Below are positions 16,057-23,032 of a stretch of DNA of 28,542 nucleotides, in pieces. The DNA comes from FEN-1219 sp039933105. Its GTDB lineage: Bacteria; Pseudomonadota; Gammaproteobacteria; Steroidobacterales; Rariloculaceae. The stretch lies in contig JBDTOT010000054.1 of assembly GCA_039933105.1 (NCBI GenBank), positions 1 through 28,542 of the forward strand. Reading direction: 5' to 3'. The position numbers were made by a program, and so were the translations under genes. The notes beneath the pieces are model-generated. The model searched no databases. It was not told where the DNA came from and saw only the letters and a list, made by a program, of their open reading frames with translations. Each line of letters opens with the position of its first letter. Positions within the stretch are counted from its first letter, which is position 1.

Positions 16057-16776
16057 ATGAAGATCGCGTACCTCGGAAATCTCGCAGTGATTTTGGTGGG
16101 CTTGAGCCTCGCGGCCTGTCAGCAGCAGACCACGCCGCCGGCGCAACCTGCCAACGAGGCCGCGGCGCAAGCACTACCGGCGCAAGGCGGGGGTCCGACT
16201 ATTCGGGTGGCGCCGCTCTCGCCGCTGCCCAATGTCACGGCGCTGATCCCGCCGCTGACGCAGAAGGCCACAGTGCACATGGTCACGACCGCCGGTGAAG
16301 TCGTGATCGAGGTGTATCCACAGGCTGCGCCCCACGCGGCGGAGCGCTTCCTCGAGCTCGTGCGGTCGGGGTTTTACGACGATACGCCGGTCTCGCGCGT
16401 GGTCACCGGCTTCGTCGCGCAGTTCGGCGTGAACTGGCGCTCGCCGCACAAGGATTGGGAACACCGCACGTTCGATGACGACCCGACCCTGTTCTCGCTC
16501 GAACGCGGCACGCTCGCCTTCGCAAAGGCCGGCCCCAACACGAACTCGACGCAGGTGTTCATCAACTACAAAGAGAACAACCAGCTCGCGGAGCCACGCT
16601 ACAACTTCACGGTGTTCGGCAAGGTCGTCAGCGGCATGGATGTCGTCGACCGCTTCGTGAAGGCGGGCGACCCGAGCGGCGGGCTCGACCAGGGCAAGCT
16701 CTGGGCTGACGGCGGCACCTACCTGGCCTCGCTGCCCATCAAACCCACGATGATCGAGACCGCTACCGTCGAATAG
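16057..16776 (+). CDS. Cyclophilin-type peptidyl-prolyl isomerase lipoprotein
   Basis: A 239-residue cyclophilin anchored as a lipoprotein. The N-terminus MKIAYLGNLAVILVGLSLAAC ends in a lipobox (LAAC, Cys21), followed by a flexible Gln/Pro/Ala linker to about residue 70. The isomerase domain shows HMVTTAGEVVIEVYP, FYDDTPVSRVVTGFVAQFG with the catalytic-type Arg, and GTLAFAKAGPNTNSTQVFINY, the bacterial cyclophilin core. It probably assists proline isomerisation in envelope proteins. The ATG at 16057 is used because the signal sequence begins there and GGAG lies upstream; upstream ATG codons in frame would hide the lipoprotein signal. It converges with ychF. Confidence 0.93.
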   Translation: MKIAYLGNLAVILVGLSLAACQQQTTPPAQPANEAAAQALPAQGGGPTIRVAPLSPLPNVTALIPPLTQKATVHMVTTAGEVVIEVYPQAAPHAAERFLELVRSGFYDDTPVSRVVTGFVAQFGVNWRSPHKDWEHRTFDDDPTLFSLERGTLAFAKAGPNTNSTQVFINYKENNQLAEPRYNFTVFGKVVSGMDVVDRFVKAGDPSGGLDQGKLWADGGTYLASLPIKPTMIETATVE

Positions 16777-16785
16777 TAGGCTTCG

Positions 16786-16862
16786 CGGGCTCGTCGCAGG
16801 CGAGCCCGGTTCGGTGCGGTGCCAAGCGTCGCGCCGCCACGAGACAGCCCTTTCGGCACCGC
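16786..16862. terminator. Two inverted repeats between convergent genes
   Basis: CGGGCTCG (16786-16793) pairs with CGAGCCCG (16801-16808) across a seven-base loop. GCGGTGCC (16816-16823) pairs with GGCACCGC (16855-16862) across 31 bases. They fill the 105-base gap between the cyclophilin and ychF ends and may stop transcripts from both sides. Neither has a T-run. Confidence 0.45.
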
Positions 16863-16881
16863 CGGGACGGGGGAGAACGTC

Positions 16882-17976
16882 TTACACGTTGAAGCGGAAA
16901 TGCACGACGTCGCCTTCTTGCACGACGTAGGTCTTGCCTTCGAGGCGTAGCTCACCCGCCTCGCGCGCACCGGATTCCCCACGCCGCGCGATGTACGCGT
17001 CGTAACCGATGACTTCCGCGCGGATGAAGCCGCGCTCGAAGTCCGTGTGGATCGCGCCGGCGGCTTCCGGCGCCATTGCGTCTCGGCGCACGGTCCACGC
17101 CCGCGCTTCCTCCGGTCCGGCTGTGTAAAACGTTTTCAGCCCCAGCAGCTTGTAAGCCGCGCGAATCACGCGGTTCAGGCCCGGCTCCTTCAAGCCGAGG
17201 CTCGCGAGAAACTCGCCGCGGTCCTTCTCGTTCAGTTGCGCGAGCTCGGCCTCGAGCGCGCGCGCGATCGCGACGAGCTCGGCGCCTTGCTCGGCCGCGA
17301 GCTTGCGCACGGGAGCCACGAGCGGATTGTCCTCGGTGGCGTCCTCCGCCACGTTCGCGATGTACATCACGGGCTTGGCGGTGATCAGATGCAGCTCTTT
17401 CATCACCTCGGCGCCTTCGCGATCGTCCAGCGTCACCGTGCGCGCAGGTTTGCCGCTCTCGAGCGCCGTGAGCAGCTTTTGCAGCGCATCGCGTTTCGCG
17501 ACGGCGGTCTTCTCGTTCGTTTTTGCCGCGCGGTCGGCGCGCTGGAAGACTTTCTGCACCGTATCGAGATCGGCCAGCATGAGCTCCGTGTCGATGACCT
17601 CGACGTCGTGCAGCGGATCGATCTTGCCGGCGACGTGGATCACGTCGTCGTTCTTGAAGCAGCGCACGAGGTGCGCGATGGCGTGAGTCTCGCGGATGTG
17701 CGCGAGAAACTGGTTGCCGAGCCCCTGACCCTGCGACGCGCCTTCGACGAGCCCGGCGATGTCGACGAACTCGACCACGGTCGGCACGATCTTCTTCGGC
17801 TTCACGATTGCCGCGATCGCGTCGAGCTTCGGATCAGGCACCGTTACGACGCCCACGTTGGGGTCGATCGTGCAGAACGGATAGTTCTCGGCCGGGATCT
17901 CGGCCGCTGTGAGCGCGTTGAAAAGCGTCGATTTACCGACGTTCGGCAAGCCGACGATGCCGCACTTGATACCCAT
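16882..17976 (-). CDS. ychF: Redox-regulated ATPase/GTPase YchF
   Basis: A full-length 364-residue YchF (OLA1 family), a cytoplasmic P-loop protein that binds ribosomes and hydrolyses ATP rather than GTP. The P-loop is GLPNVGKST (residues 9-17), DIAGLV gives the G3 motif, and the specificity motif reads NVAE (in YIANVAED) instead of NKxD, the hallmark of ATP preference. A helical insert follows (RADRAAKTNEKTAVAKRD), and the TGS-type C-terminal domain contains LLGLKTFYTAGPEEARAWT. The start is three bases downstream of the pth stop, and the AAGGAG ribosome-binding site overlaps that stop. This pth-ychF order is standard in gammaproteobacteria. Confidence 0.98.
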   Translation of the reverse strand: MGIKCGIVGLPNVGKSTLFNALTAAEIPAENYPFCTIDPNVGVVTVPDPKLDAIAAIVKPKKIVPTVVEFVDIAGLVEGASQGQGLGNQFLAHIRETHAIAHLVRCFKNDDVIHVAGKIDPLHDVEVIDTELMLADLDTVQKVFQRADRAAKTNEKTAVAKRDALQKLLTALESGKPARTVTLDDREGAEVMKELHLITAKPVMYIANVAEDATEDNPLVAPVRKLAAEQGAELVAIARALEAELAQLNEKDRGEFLASLGLKEPGLNRVIRAAYKLLGLKTFYTAGPEEARAWTVRRDAMAPEAAGAIHTDFERGFIRAEVIGYDAYIARRGESGAREAGELRLEGKTYVVQEGDVVHFRFNV

Positions 17977-17979
17977 GAC

Positions 17980-18588
17980 TTAAGGAGTCTCCTTTTTCGT
18001 ATGCAGGCGATTCTTGGCGCGTTCCGCGCTCTCGTCGAACATCACCGGCAGAATCGCCGCCGCCTCTTTCAATGTCTCGCGGATCGCCACTTCGTCGCTG
18101 GCGCCCGTGCGCTTCAGTAAATGATCGACGACCTGCTTGCGATCGTCGGCCGTGCGCTCGAGGTCGCGCGGGTGGCCCACGCCGAAGCGCAGACGCCAGA
18201 ATTTCGGTCCCAGGTGCTCGATCACGCTGGTTACGCCATTGTGGCCCGCGGCGCCGCCCTCGAATCTCAGCTGCACGCGGCCGACCGTGAGATCGAGCTC
18301 GTCGTACGCCACGAGCACGTGCTCCACTGGAATCTTGAAGTAGTTGGCCGCAGCAGTGACCGACTCGCCGCTCAAGTTCATGTACGTGCTCGGCTTCAGC
18401 AAGCGAAGCCGGTGGCCGGCGATCGAGACCTCGGCCGTGTCGCCTTTCAGCTTCCGGTGGGCCGAAAACCGGCCGCCGTTCTCTGCGGCCAGCAGGTCCA
18501 CGAACCAGAATCCCACGTTGTGCCGCGTCGCCGCGTACTCCGCGCCTGGATTGCCGAGCCCGACGATCAACTCGATCTTCGTACCCAT
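17980..18588 (-). CDS. pth: Peptidyl-tRNA hydrolase
   Basis: This 202-residue cytoplasmic enzyme releases peptides from prematurely dropped peptidyl-tRNA. Key residues are present: Asn in GLGNPG, the catalytic His in ATRHNVG, the Asn in TYMNLSG, the Asp in AYDELDL, and Asn in GHNG. After the GVGHP segment it carries about seven more residues than the E. coli protein (RDLERTADDRKQ before VVDHLL), and the tail ends NRLHTKKETP. It is expressed after rplY; a strong hairpin at 18603-18624 lies in the intergenic region, so read-through or a separate promoter must supply it. The ribosome-binding site is weak (AGAG). Confidence 0.97.
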   Translation of the reverse strand: MGTKIELIVGLGNPGAEYAATRHNVGFWFVDLLAAENGGRFSAHRKLKGDTAEVSIAGHRLRLLKPSTYMNLSGESVTAAANYFKIPVEHVLVAYDELDLTVGRVQLRFEGGAAGHNGVTSVIEHLGPKFWRLRFGVGHPRDLERTADDRKQVVDHLLKRTGASDEVAIRETLKEAAAILPVMFDESAERAKNRLHTKKETP

Positions 18589-18602
18589 ACCGCTCTAAAG
18601 CA

Positions 18603-18624
18603 AAGGCCGCCGAAAGGCGGCCTT
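18603..18624 (-). terminator. Perfect 9-bp hairpin between rplY and pth
   Basis: AAGGCCGCC (18603-18611) and GGCGGCCTT (18616-18624) form a perfect nine-pair stem with a four-base loop. On the minus strand the loop reads TTTC and the stem is followed by a T-containing stretch (TGCTTTAG). It sits 26 bases after the rplY stop and 14 before the pth start. A partial terminator or attenuator is likely. Confidence 0.65.
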
Positions 18625-18650
18625 GCATGACGCGAAACCGACTATGCGTC

Positions 18651-19388
18651 TCAGTCCTTGTCCTTGCCGCCCTTGGCCTTGCCACCGCCGCCCTTGGCGT
18701 CTTTGTCCTTGCCATCTGCGGCGGCATCGCCTTCCGCGGCCGGCTCGGCTTGCGCCGTGGCGGGCACTTCGCCCGCGGCTGCCGCCGTTTCGACTGGAAT
18801 TTCGATTTCCTCTTCGCGCGGCGGATTCACCGCCACGAGAGGCTGGTCGTCGCCGTGCGCGAGCGCCACCAGCGTCACACCTTCCGGCAACTTGATGTCG
18901 GATAAGTGGAACATCTGGTTCAGCTCGAGCGCCGTGAGGTCGATCTCGAGGTATTCCGGCAGGTAGCGCGGCAAGCAACGCACTTCGACGTCGGTCAGCA
19001 CGTGGTTGACGACGCCGCCTTGGTCCTTGACGCCCTTGGACTCGGCTTCGTTCAAGAAGTGGATCGGCACGTTCAGCGTGATCTCGACGTCCTCGCGGAC
19101 GCGCTGAAAGTCCATGTGCATGATGATGGGCCGGGCGGGATGGCGCTCGACGGCCTTGACGACGACTTGCTGCGCTTTCGTGCCCAGCTTGAGCGTCAAA
19201 ATGCTCGTGTAGAACGCTTCCCGGGTCATCTGGTGCTTGAGCGAATTGTGGTCGAGCACCAGGGATTCAGGGGCTTCGCCGCCGCCGTACATGACAGCGG
19301 GGACTTTACCGGCCTTACGCAAGCGGCGGGCGCTAGTGCGACCGAGCTGCGCGCGTGGCTCTCCGGCCAGTTCAAATGCGGCTTTCAC
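18651..19388 (-). CDS. rplY: 50S ribosomal protein L25/general stress protein Ctc
   Basis: A 245-residue L25 of the long Ctc type, which binds 5S rRNA. The N-terminal L25 domain runs through RTSARRLRKAGKVPAVMYGG and RPIIMHMDFQRV (about residues 1-95). The C-terminal Ctc domain (about 100-200) includes VPIHFLNEAESKGVKDQGG and EYLEIDLTALEL. An extra low-complexity tail of about 40 residues follows, rich in Ala/Glu and then Lys/Asp/Gly (KDKDAKGGGGKAKGGKDKD). The ribosome-binding site GGAGG precedes the ATG at 19388. It lies 42 bases after prs and is probably co-transcribed with it, with termination at the hairpin beyond. Confidence 0.97.
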   Translation of the reverse strand: MKAAFELAGEPRAQLGRTSARRLRKAGKVPAVMYGGGEAPESLVLDHNSLKHQMTREAFYTSILTLKLGTKAQQVVVKAVERHPARPIIMHMDFQRVREDVEITLNVPIHFLNEAESKGVKDQGGVVNHVLTDVEVRCLPRYLPEYLEIDLTALELNQMFHLSDIKLPEGVTLVALAHGDDQPLVAVNPPREEEIEIPVETAAAAGEVPATAQAEPAAEGDAAADGKDKDAKGGGGKAKGGKDKD

Positions 19389-19430
19389 GAGTAGGTACCT
19401 CCAGGAAGCCGCGCATGGTATCAGGGCCGG

Positions 19431-20384
19431 CTAGTCGAGGTACAGCGAGCTGACGGAATCCGACTCGTTGATCCGGCGCAAGGTCTCGGCCAGCAGCTCG
19501 GCGATGGAGAGCTGGCGGATCTTGGGGCAGGCCTTGGCCTCCTCGTTCAAGGGGATGGTATCGGTGACCACGACCTCGTCGAGCGCCGACTCTGTAATCC
19601 GGTCCACGGCCGGGCCGGAGAGCACCGGGTGGGTGATGTAAGCCACGACGCGCACGGCGCCGCGCTGCTTCAAGACCGTGGCCGCCTGGCAGAGGGTGCC
19701 GGCGGTATCGACCATGTCGTCGATCAGGACGCAGGTCTTATCCGCCACCTCGCCGATCACGTTCATGACCTCGGCGTGGTTCGGCTGGGGGCGGCGTTTG
19801 TCGATGATTGCGAGCCCGGCGTCGTCGAGCCGTTTCGCGAGCGCCCGGGCGCGCTCGACGCCACCGACGTCGGGCGATACCACCACGATGTCGCGGTATT
19901 TCTGCTTCCACGCGTCGCCCAGCAGCACGGGCGAGGCATAGACGTTGTCGACGGGAATGTCGAAGAAGCCCTGGATCTGGTCGGCATGCACGTCGACGAA
20001 CAGCACGCGGTCGATGCCGGCGGTCGAGATCAGGTTCGCCACCAGCTTGGCCGTGATCGGCACGCGTGCCGCCCGGCGGCGGCGATCTTGCCGGCCGTAG
20101 CCGAAATAAGGAATCACGGCGGTAACACGCGCGGCGGACGCCCGCTGGCAGGCGTCGGCCATGATCAGGAGCTCCATCAGGTTCTCGTTCACCGGCGGGC
20201 ACGTGGGCTGCACTATGAACACGTCGCGGCCGCGCACGTTCTCCATGATCTCGATGTTGATCTCGCCGTCGCTGAACCGGCCGACCGCGATGCGCCCCAG
20301 CGAGAGCCCCAAGTGGTAGGCGATGTCGCGCGCGAGGGCAGGATGAGCTTTGCCGGAGAGAATGGTGGTCGAGATGGGATCCAA
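19431..20384 (-). CDS. prs: Ribose-phosphate pyrophosphokinase (PRPP synthase)
   Basis: A full-length 317-residue class I PRPP synthase, making PRPP from ribose 5-phosphate and ATP for nucleotide, His and Trp synthesis. Landmarks are GRFSDGEINIEIMENVRG near residue 36, YFGYGRQDR, the metal-binding VDVHADQIQGFF with its catalytic-region His, the flexible-loop VVSPDVGGVERAR, and the PRPP-binding loop VLIDDMVDTAGTL. The initiation codon is TTG at 20384, supported by AGGAG at 20392-20396 and by the normal family N-terminus just after it; the next Met is internal. It follows tRNA-Gln by 31 bases with no terminator visible between, so the tRNA and prs are likely on one transcript. Confidence 0.97.
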   Translation of the reverse strand: MDPISTTILSGKAHPALARDIAYHLGLSLGRIAVGRFSDGEINIEIMENVRGRDVFIVQPTCPPVNENLMELLIMADACQRASAARVTAVIPYFGYGRQDRRRRAARVPITAKLVANLISTAGIDRVLFVDVHADQIQGFFDIPVDNVYASPVLLGDAWKQKYRDIVVVSPDVGGVERARALAKRLDDAGLAIIDKRRPQPNHAEVMNVIGEVADKTCVLIDDMVDTAGTLCQAATVLKQRGAVRVVAYITHPVLSGPAVDRITESALDEVVVTDTIPLNEEAKACPKIRQLSIAELLAETLRRINESDSVSSLYLD

Positions 20385-20391
20385 GGGCTGG

Positions 20392-20396
20392 CTCCT
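20392..20396 (-). promoter_or_regulatory. Ribosome-binding site fixing the TTG start of prs
   Basis: On the minus strand AGGAG lies seven bases before TTG at 20384. It decides the start, since no ATG or GTG is close to the conserved N-terminus. Confidence 0.75.
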
Positions 20397-20415
20397 GGCT
20401 GAAGAATGGCGCGAC

Positions 20416-20490
20416 TGGCTGGGGCGGTAGGAATCGAACCTACGTATGGCGGGATCAAAACCCGCTGCCTTACCGCTTGGCTACGCCCCA
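20416..20490 (-). tRNA. tRNA-Gln (anticodon TTG)
   Basis: A 75-nucleotide cloverleaf read on the minus strand. The acceptor stem TGGGGCG pairs with CGCCCCA, followed by discriminator G and an encoded CCA end. The anticodon stem-loop reads GCGGG-TTTTGAT-CCCGC with anticodon TTG. The T-arm is GTAGG-TTCGATT-CCTAC. Its position beside prs matches the conserved gammaproteobacterial context. Confidence 0.97.
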
Positions 20491-20498
20491 ATACCTTT

Positions 20499-20522
20499 TA
20501 TTCTGCGGAGCATATTCTGCGG
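20499..20522. repeat. TATTCTGCGG tandem repeat upstream of tRNA-Gln
   Basis: TATTCTGCGG occurs at 20499-20508 and at 20513-20522, 14 bases apart, in the 48-base gap between lolB and tRNA-Gln. This gap is where ispE usually lies. On the minus strand a weak promoter is possible: TTGAGA (20537-20542), 17 bases, CAGAAT (20514-20519). Confidence 0.5.
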
Positions 20523-20538
20523 GGCGCGTCGCGATCTC

Positions 20539-21144
20539 TCAAGGAGAAGCGGCGCGCCAGTCGTCGATTGTGAGCCGAAGTTTGAGCTCGCCGTGCGTGA
20601 GATCGATGCGCTTTGGCACGAGCACGCCGGGCGTGCGGCCCGCAACAGTCGCGAGCTGATAGGTGGGAAACGTCACGCGCCATTGGCGCTGCTCGAAGGC
20701 CGCGAGCGTGCCGTCCGCGCCGTTTTCGCTGCTCGCCCGGAAGTTCGCATCCGTCAGACCCAGCAACCAGGCGTGCAAGCTGCCCACCGGCAGCCACCAG
20801 CCGAGCAGCGCCGACAGCTCGGCCTCGGGATCGGTGAGCGTGCGGGTTTCGCCGCGCGCGGTGAACGTCATGCTGCTTGGCGTGCCGGCCACGCGCAGAA
20901 TGCCGGCCCCGAGCGGGCCGCGCACGGCCAAGTCGAGCTCATCGGCATGCTGGTGCCAGTCGAAGCTGCCCTGAAAGGCCCGCCCACCCGTGTCGACGGC
21001 GAGCCGGCCGCGCATGTCCCACGTATCCACGGTCGCTAGTGCCGCGCGGCGCGCGTCGTAGCTCAAGTGGTCGCTGCCGATCGGCAGCTGCGCGCAGGCC
21101 GGGAGCAGGAGCACGGCGATCGCGGGCAGCAGCCAGCGCGTCAT
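20539..21144 (-). CDS. lolB: Outer-membrane lipoprotein receptor LolB
   Basis: A 201-residue lipoprotein (lipobox LLPAC, Cys17) that accepts lipoproteins from LolA and inserts them into the outer membrane. The LolB/LolA-type beta fold is visible in WDMRGRLAVDTGGRAFQGSFDWHQ, LGWWLPVGSLHAWLLG and the closing strands PKRIDLTHGELKLRLTIDDW. Its start overlaps the TPR-lipoprotein stop as ATGA, so the two are coupled. It ends 48 bases before tRNA-Gln; in related genomes ispE follows here but is absent. Confidence 0.95.
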   Translation of the reverse strand: MTRWLLPAIAVLLLPACAQLPIGSDHLSYDARRAALATVDTWDMRGRLAVDTGGRAFQGSFDWHQHADELDLAVRGPLGAGILRVAGTPSSMTFTARGETRTLTDPEAELSALLGWWLPVGSLHAWLLGLTDANFRASSENGADGTLAAFEQRQWRVTFPTYQLATVAGRTPGVLVPKRIDLTHGELKLRLTIDDWRAASP

Positions 21145-22919
21145 TCGCGGAGTTGCTCGCCGGCTTCTTTCAGGTGACGGTCGTCGGGGCTCTGCTTCAA
21201 CGCTTCTTGCAGCAGCTCGCGCGCGCTATCGCGTTCGCCGAGGTGCCACCGGGTGACCACGAGGTGCGCCGCGATCTCGGCCTCGGGCTCCAGTCGATAC
21301 GCGCGTTCGAGGTAGTCGAGCGCCCCGTGGTAATCGCCGAGCTTGTAGAGCACCCAGCCCATGCTGTCGATGATGGCCGCGCTGTCGGGGTTCATTGCGA
21401 GCGCGCGCTGGATGTAGCCGCGTGCCTCGGCGTGCTTACCGAACTGATCGGTCAGCAGATAACCCAGTGCGTTCAACAGCGCCGCGTCGTCGGGGTTCTT
21501 CGCCACGAGGCTCTCGAGCACGTCCACGGCCTTGCGATTCTTGCCCTGGTCCTCGTAGATGAGCGCCTGCGTATAACGCAGCGAGCTGTTGTCTTTGTAG
21601 CGCGCGAGGCCCTGGCCGAGCAGCTGCTCCGCCTGGTCGTACGCATGGCGCTCCTGCGCGTCTTGCGCCAGGATCACGTAGAGCTGCACATGAGCGGCAC
21701 GCAGCGCCGGATCGTCGGGTTTGGCGGCGAGCGCGTCATCGAACAGCTTCATGGCCGCGTCGGGCTGCTTCATCTGCAGCAGCAGCTGGCTTTGTGCGAC
21801 CAGCATGTCGGAGGCGAAGCGGGGGTTCGCCTCGCCGAAATCGCGCAGGTGGCGAATCGCGGCGTCGCCGTCGCTCTGCTCAGTGAACATGATGCGCGCC
21901 GTGCGCATCTGCGCCTCGACGGCGTGCGTGCCGTCGGTCACCCGCGCATACGACCGCGTCGCGCTGAGGTAGTCCTTCTCGGTCTCGGCCAGCCGGCCCA
22001 GGTAGTAGAACGCCTCGCTTCGATAGCGCGGCTCGCCGCGCAGATCGTTGAAATAGCGCTTCGCGTCGGGAATGCGCTGCTCGGTCATTGCGAGGAATGC
22101 GAGTGCGCGCGTCGCTTCCGCGAGTCCTGGGTTGGTGGCGAGGATGTCGTTCAGCCGCTTCTCGGCATCGCGCGGCTTGCCGGCCGACAGCAGCAGCTCG
22201 GCGTACTGCAGCTGGACTTCGATTTCCTTGTGCTGCTCCGCGAGTTTTCCGGCCATCGCGAGGCTGTCGTCGGTGCGGCCGGCTACGAGCAGCGCGCGCG
22301 CATAGAGGAGCTGTGCCTCGGTCCAATTGGGATCGGACTGGCTCGCGGCTTCCGCGTTCTTCAACGCCACGTCGAAGTCGCCCGCTCGCAGTGCAAGCCG
22401 CGCGAGCGCGTATTGCCCGGCCGGCACGTTCGGGAAAGTGGTATTCAGCGCCTGCATGATCGAGGCGGCCGCGCGCGGATACGGCTCGTCGACGAGCGCC
22501 TCCAGCACGAGCGCGAAACCCATGGCCGGATCGTCCATGGCGCGAATGAACGCTTCGAACTGCGCCACGGCGCTAGGGAGATGGTTGGCACGGGTCTCGA
22601 ACACGCCCGAGAACCAGGTGGATCGTTCGTCCTCGGGATTCAGCTCGTGCCAGCGCGCAGCCGCCTTGAGCCCCATGTCCGTGAGATCGAGTTGGTGCGC
22701 CATGCGCGTTGCGCGTTCGGCCACTCCCGGCTCATCCGAGAGCAGCGCGGCGGACAGCATTTCGCTGGCAGCCGTGGGGAATTCCTGACGCTCGGCTGCA
22801 ATGTCGCCGAGCAAGATGTGCGAGTCGACGTCGATCTGCCGTTGACCGTCGTCGGTGGTGGGCGCTGTAGCGCAGCCTGTGATGCAGGCTGCGAGCAGCC
22901 ACAGAGGAGCACGCGTCAT
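21141..22919 (-). CDS. TPR-repeat outer-membrane lipoprotein
   Basis: A 592-residue lipoprotein (lipobox ITGC, Cys16) made almost wholly of tetratricopeptide-type helical pairs. Clear TPR units occur near the end, such as ALLNALGYLLTDQFGKHAEA, AIIDSMGWVLYKLGDYHGAL and AAHLVVTRWHLGERDSARE. It matches the conserved TPR protein encoded upstream of lolB and divergent from hemA in gammaproteobacteria (PA4667-type). A scaffold role in outer-membrane lipoprotein or envelope assembly is inferred from context. The ATG at 22919 begins the lipoprotein signal; a longer frame starting at 22976 would place it internally. The 113-base gap to mscS must contain its promoter. Confidence 0.92.
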   Translation of the reverse strand: MTRAPLWLLAACITGCATAPTTDDGQRQIDVDSHILLGDIAAERQEFPTAASEMLSAALLSDEPGVAERATRMAHQLDLTDMGLKAAARWHELNPEDERSTWFSGVFETRANHLPSAVAQFEAFIRAMDDPAMGFALVLEALVDEPYPRAAASIMQALNTTFPNVPAGQYALARLALRAGDFDVALKNAEAASQSDPNWTEAQLLYARALLVAGRTDDSLAMAGKLAEQHKEIEVQLQYAELLLSAGKPRDAEKRLNDILATNPGLAEATRALAFLAMTEQRIPDAKRYFNDLRGEPRYRSEAFYYLGRLAETEKDYLSATRSYARVTDGTHAVEAQMRTARIMFTEQSDGDAAIRHLRDFGEANPRFASDMLVAQSQLLLQMKQPDAAMKLFDDALAAKPDDPALRAAHVQLYVILAQDAQERHAYDQAEQLLGQGLARYKDNSSLRYTQALIYEDQGKNRKAVDVLESLVAKNPDDAALLNALGYLLTDQFGKHAEARGYIQRALAMNPDSAAIIDSMGWVLYKLGDYHGALDYLERAYRLEPEAEIAAHLVVTRWHLGERDSARELLQEALKQSPDDRHLKEAGEQLRE

Positions 22920-22998
22920 GGGGTCAATATACCTGAGAGTGGCGTTCATGCATGCTGCGTGACGCACGTTTCCCATTGGCGTACCGGCTGTCGCTTGC

Positions 22999-23027
22999 TT
23001 GTGAACACGGGTTGATTCTTCGACAAT
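22999..23027 (+). promoter_or_regulatory. Candidate sigma70 promoter for mscS-prfA
   Basis: TTGTGA (22999-23004) and GACAAT (23022-23027) are separated by 17 bases. The -10 ends five bases before the mscS ATG, so transcription would begin at about the start codon and the message would be leaderless. No ribosome-binding site is visible before this ATG. The match to consensus is only four of six in each box. Confidence 0.3.
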
Positions 23028-23032
23028 TTAGT

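Noticed and set aside
20877..23015. Long plus-strand frame opposite lolB and the TPR gene
   Set aside because: Antisense shadow of a repeat-rich high-GC gene; no domain is recognisable.
22952..23032. Longer mscS start
   Set aside because: The added residues do not resemble an MscS N-terminus and there is no ribosome-binding site; the start at 23033 fits the family.
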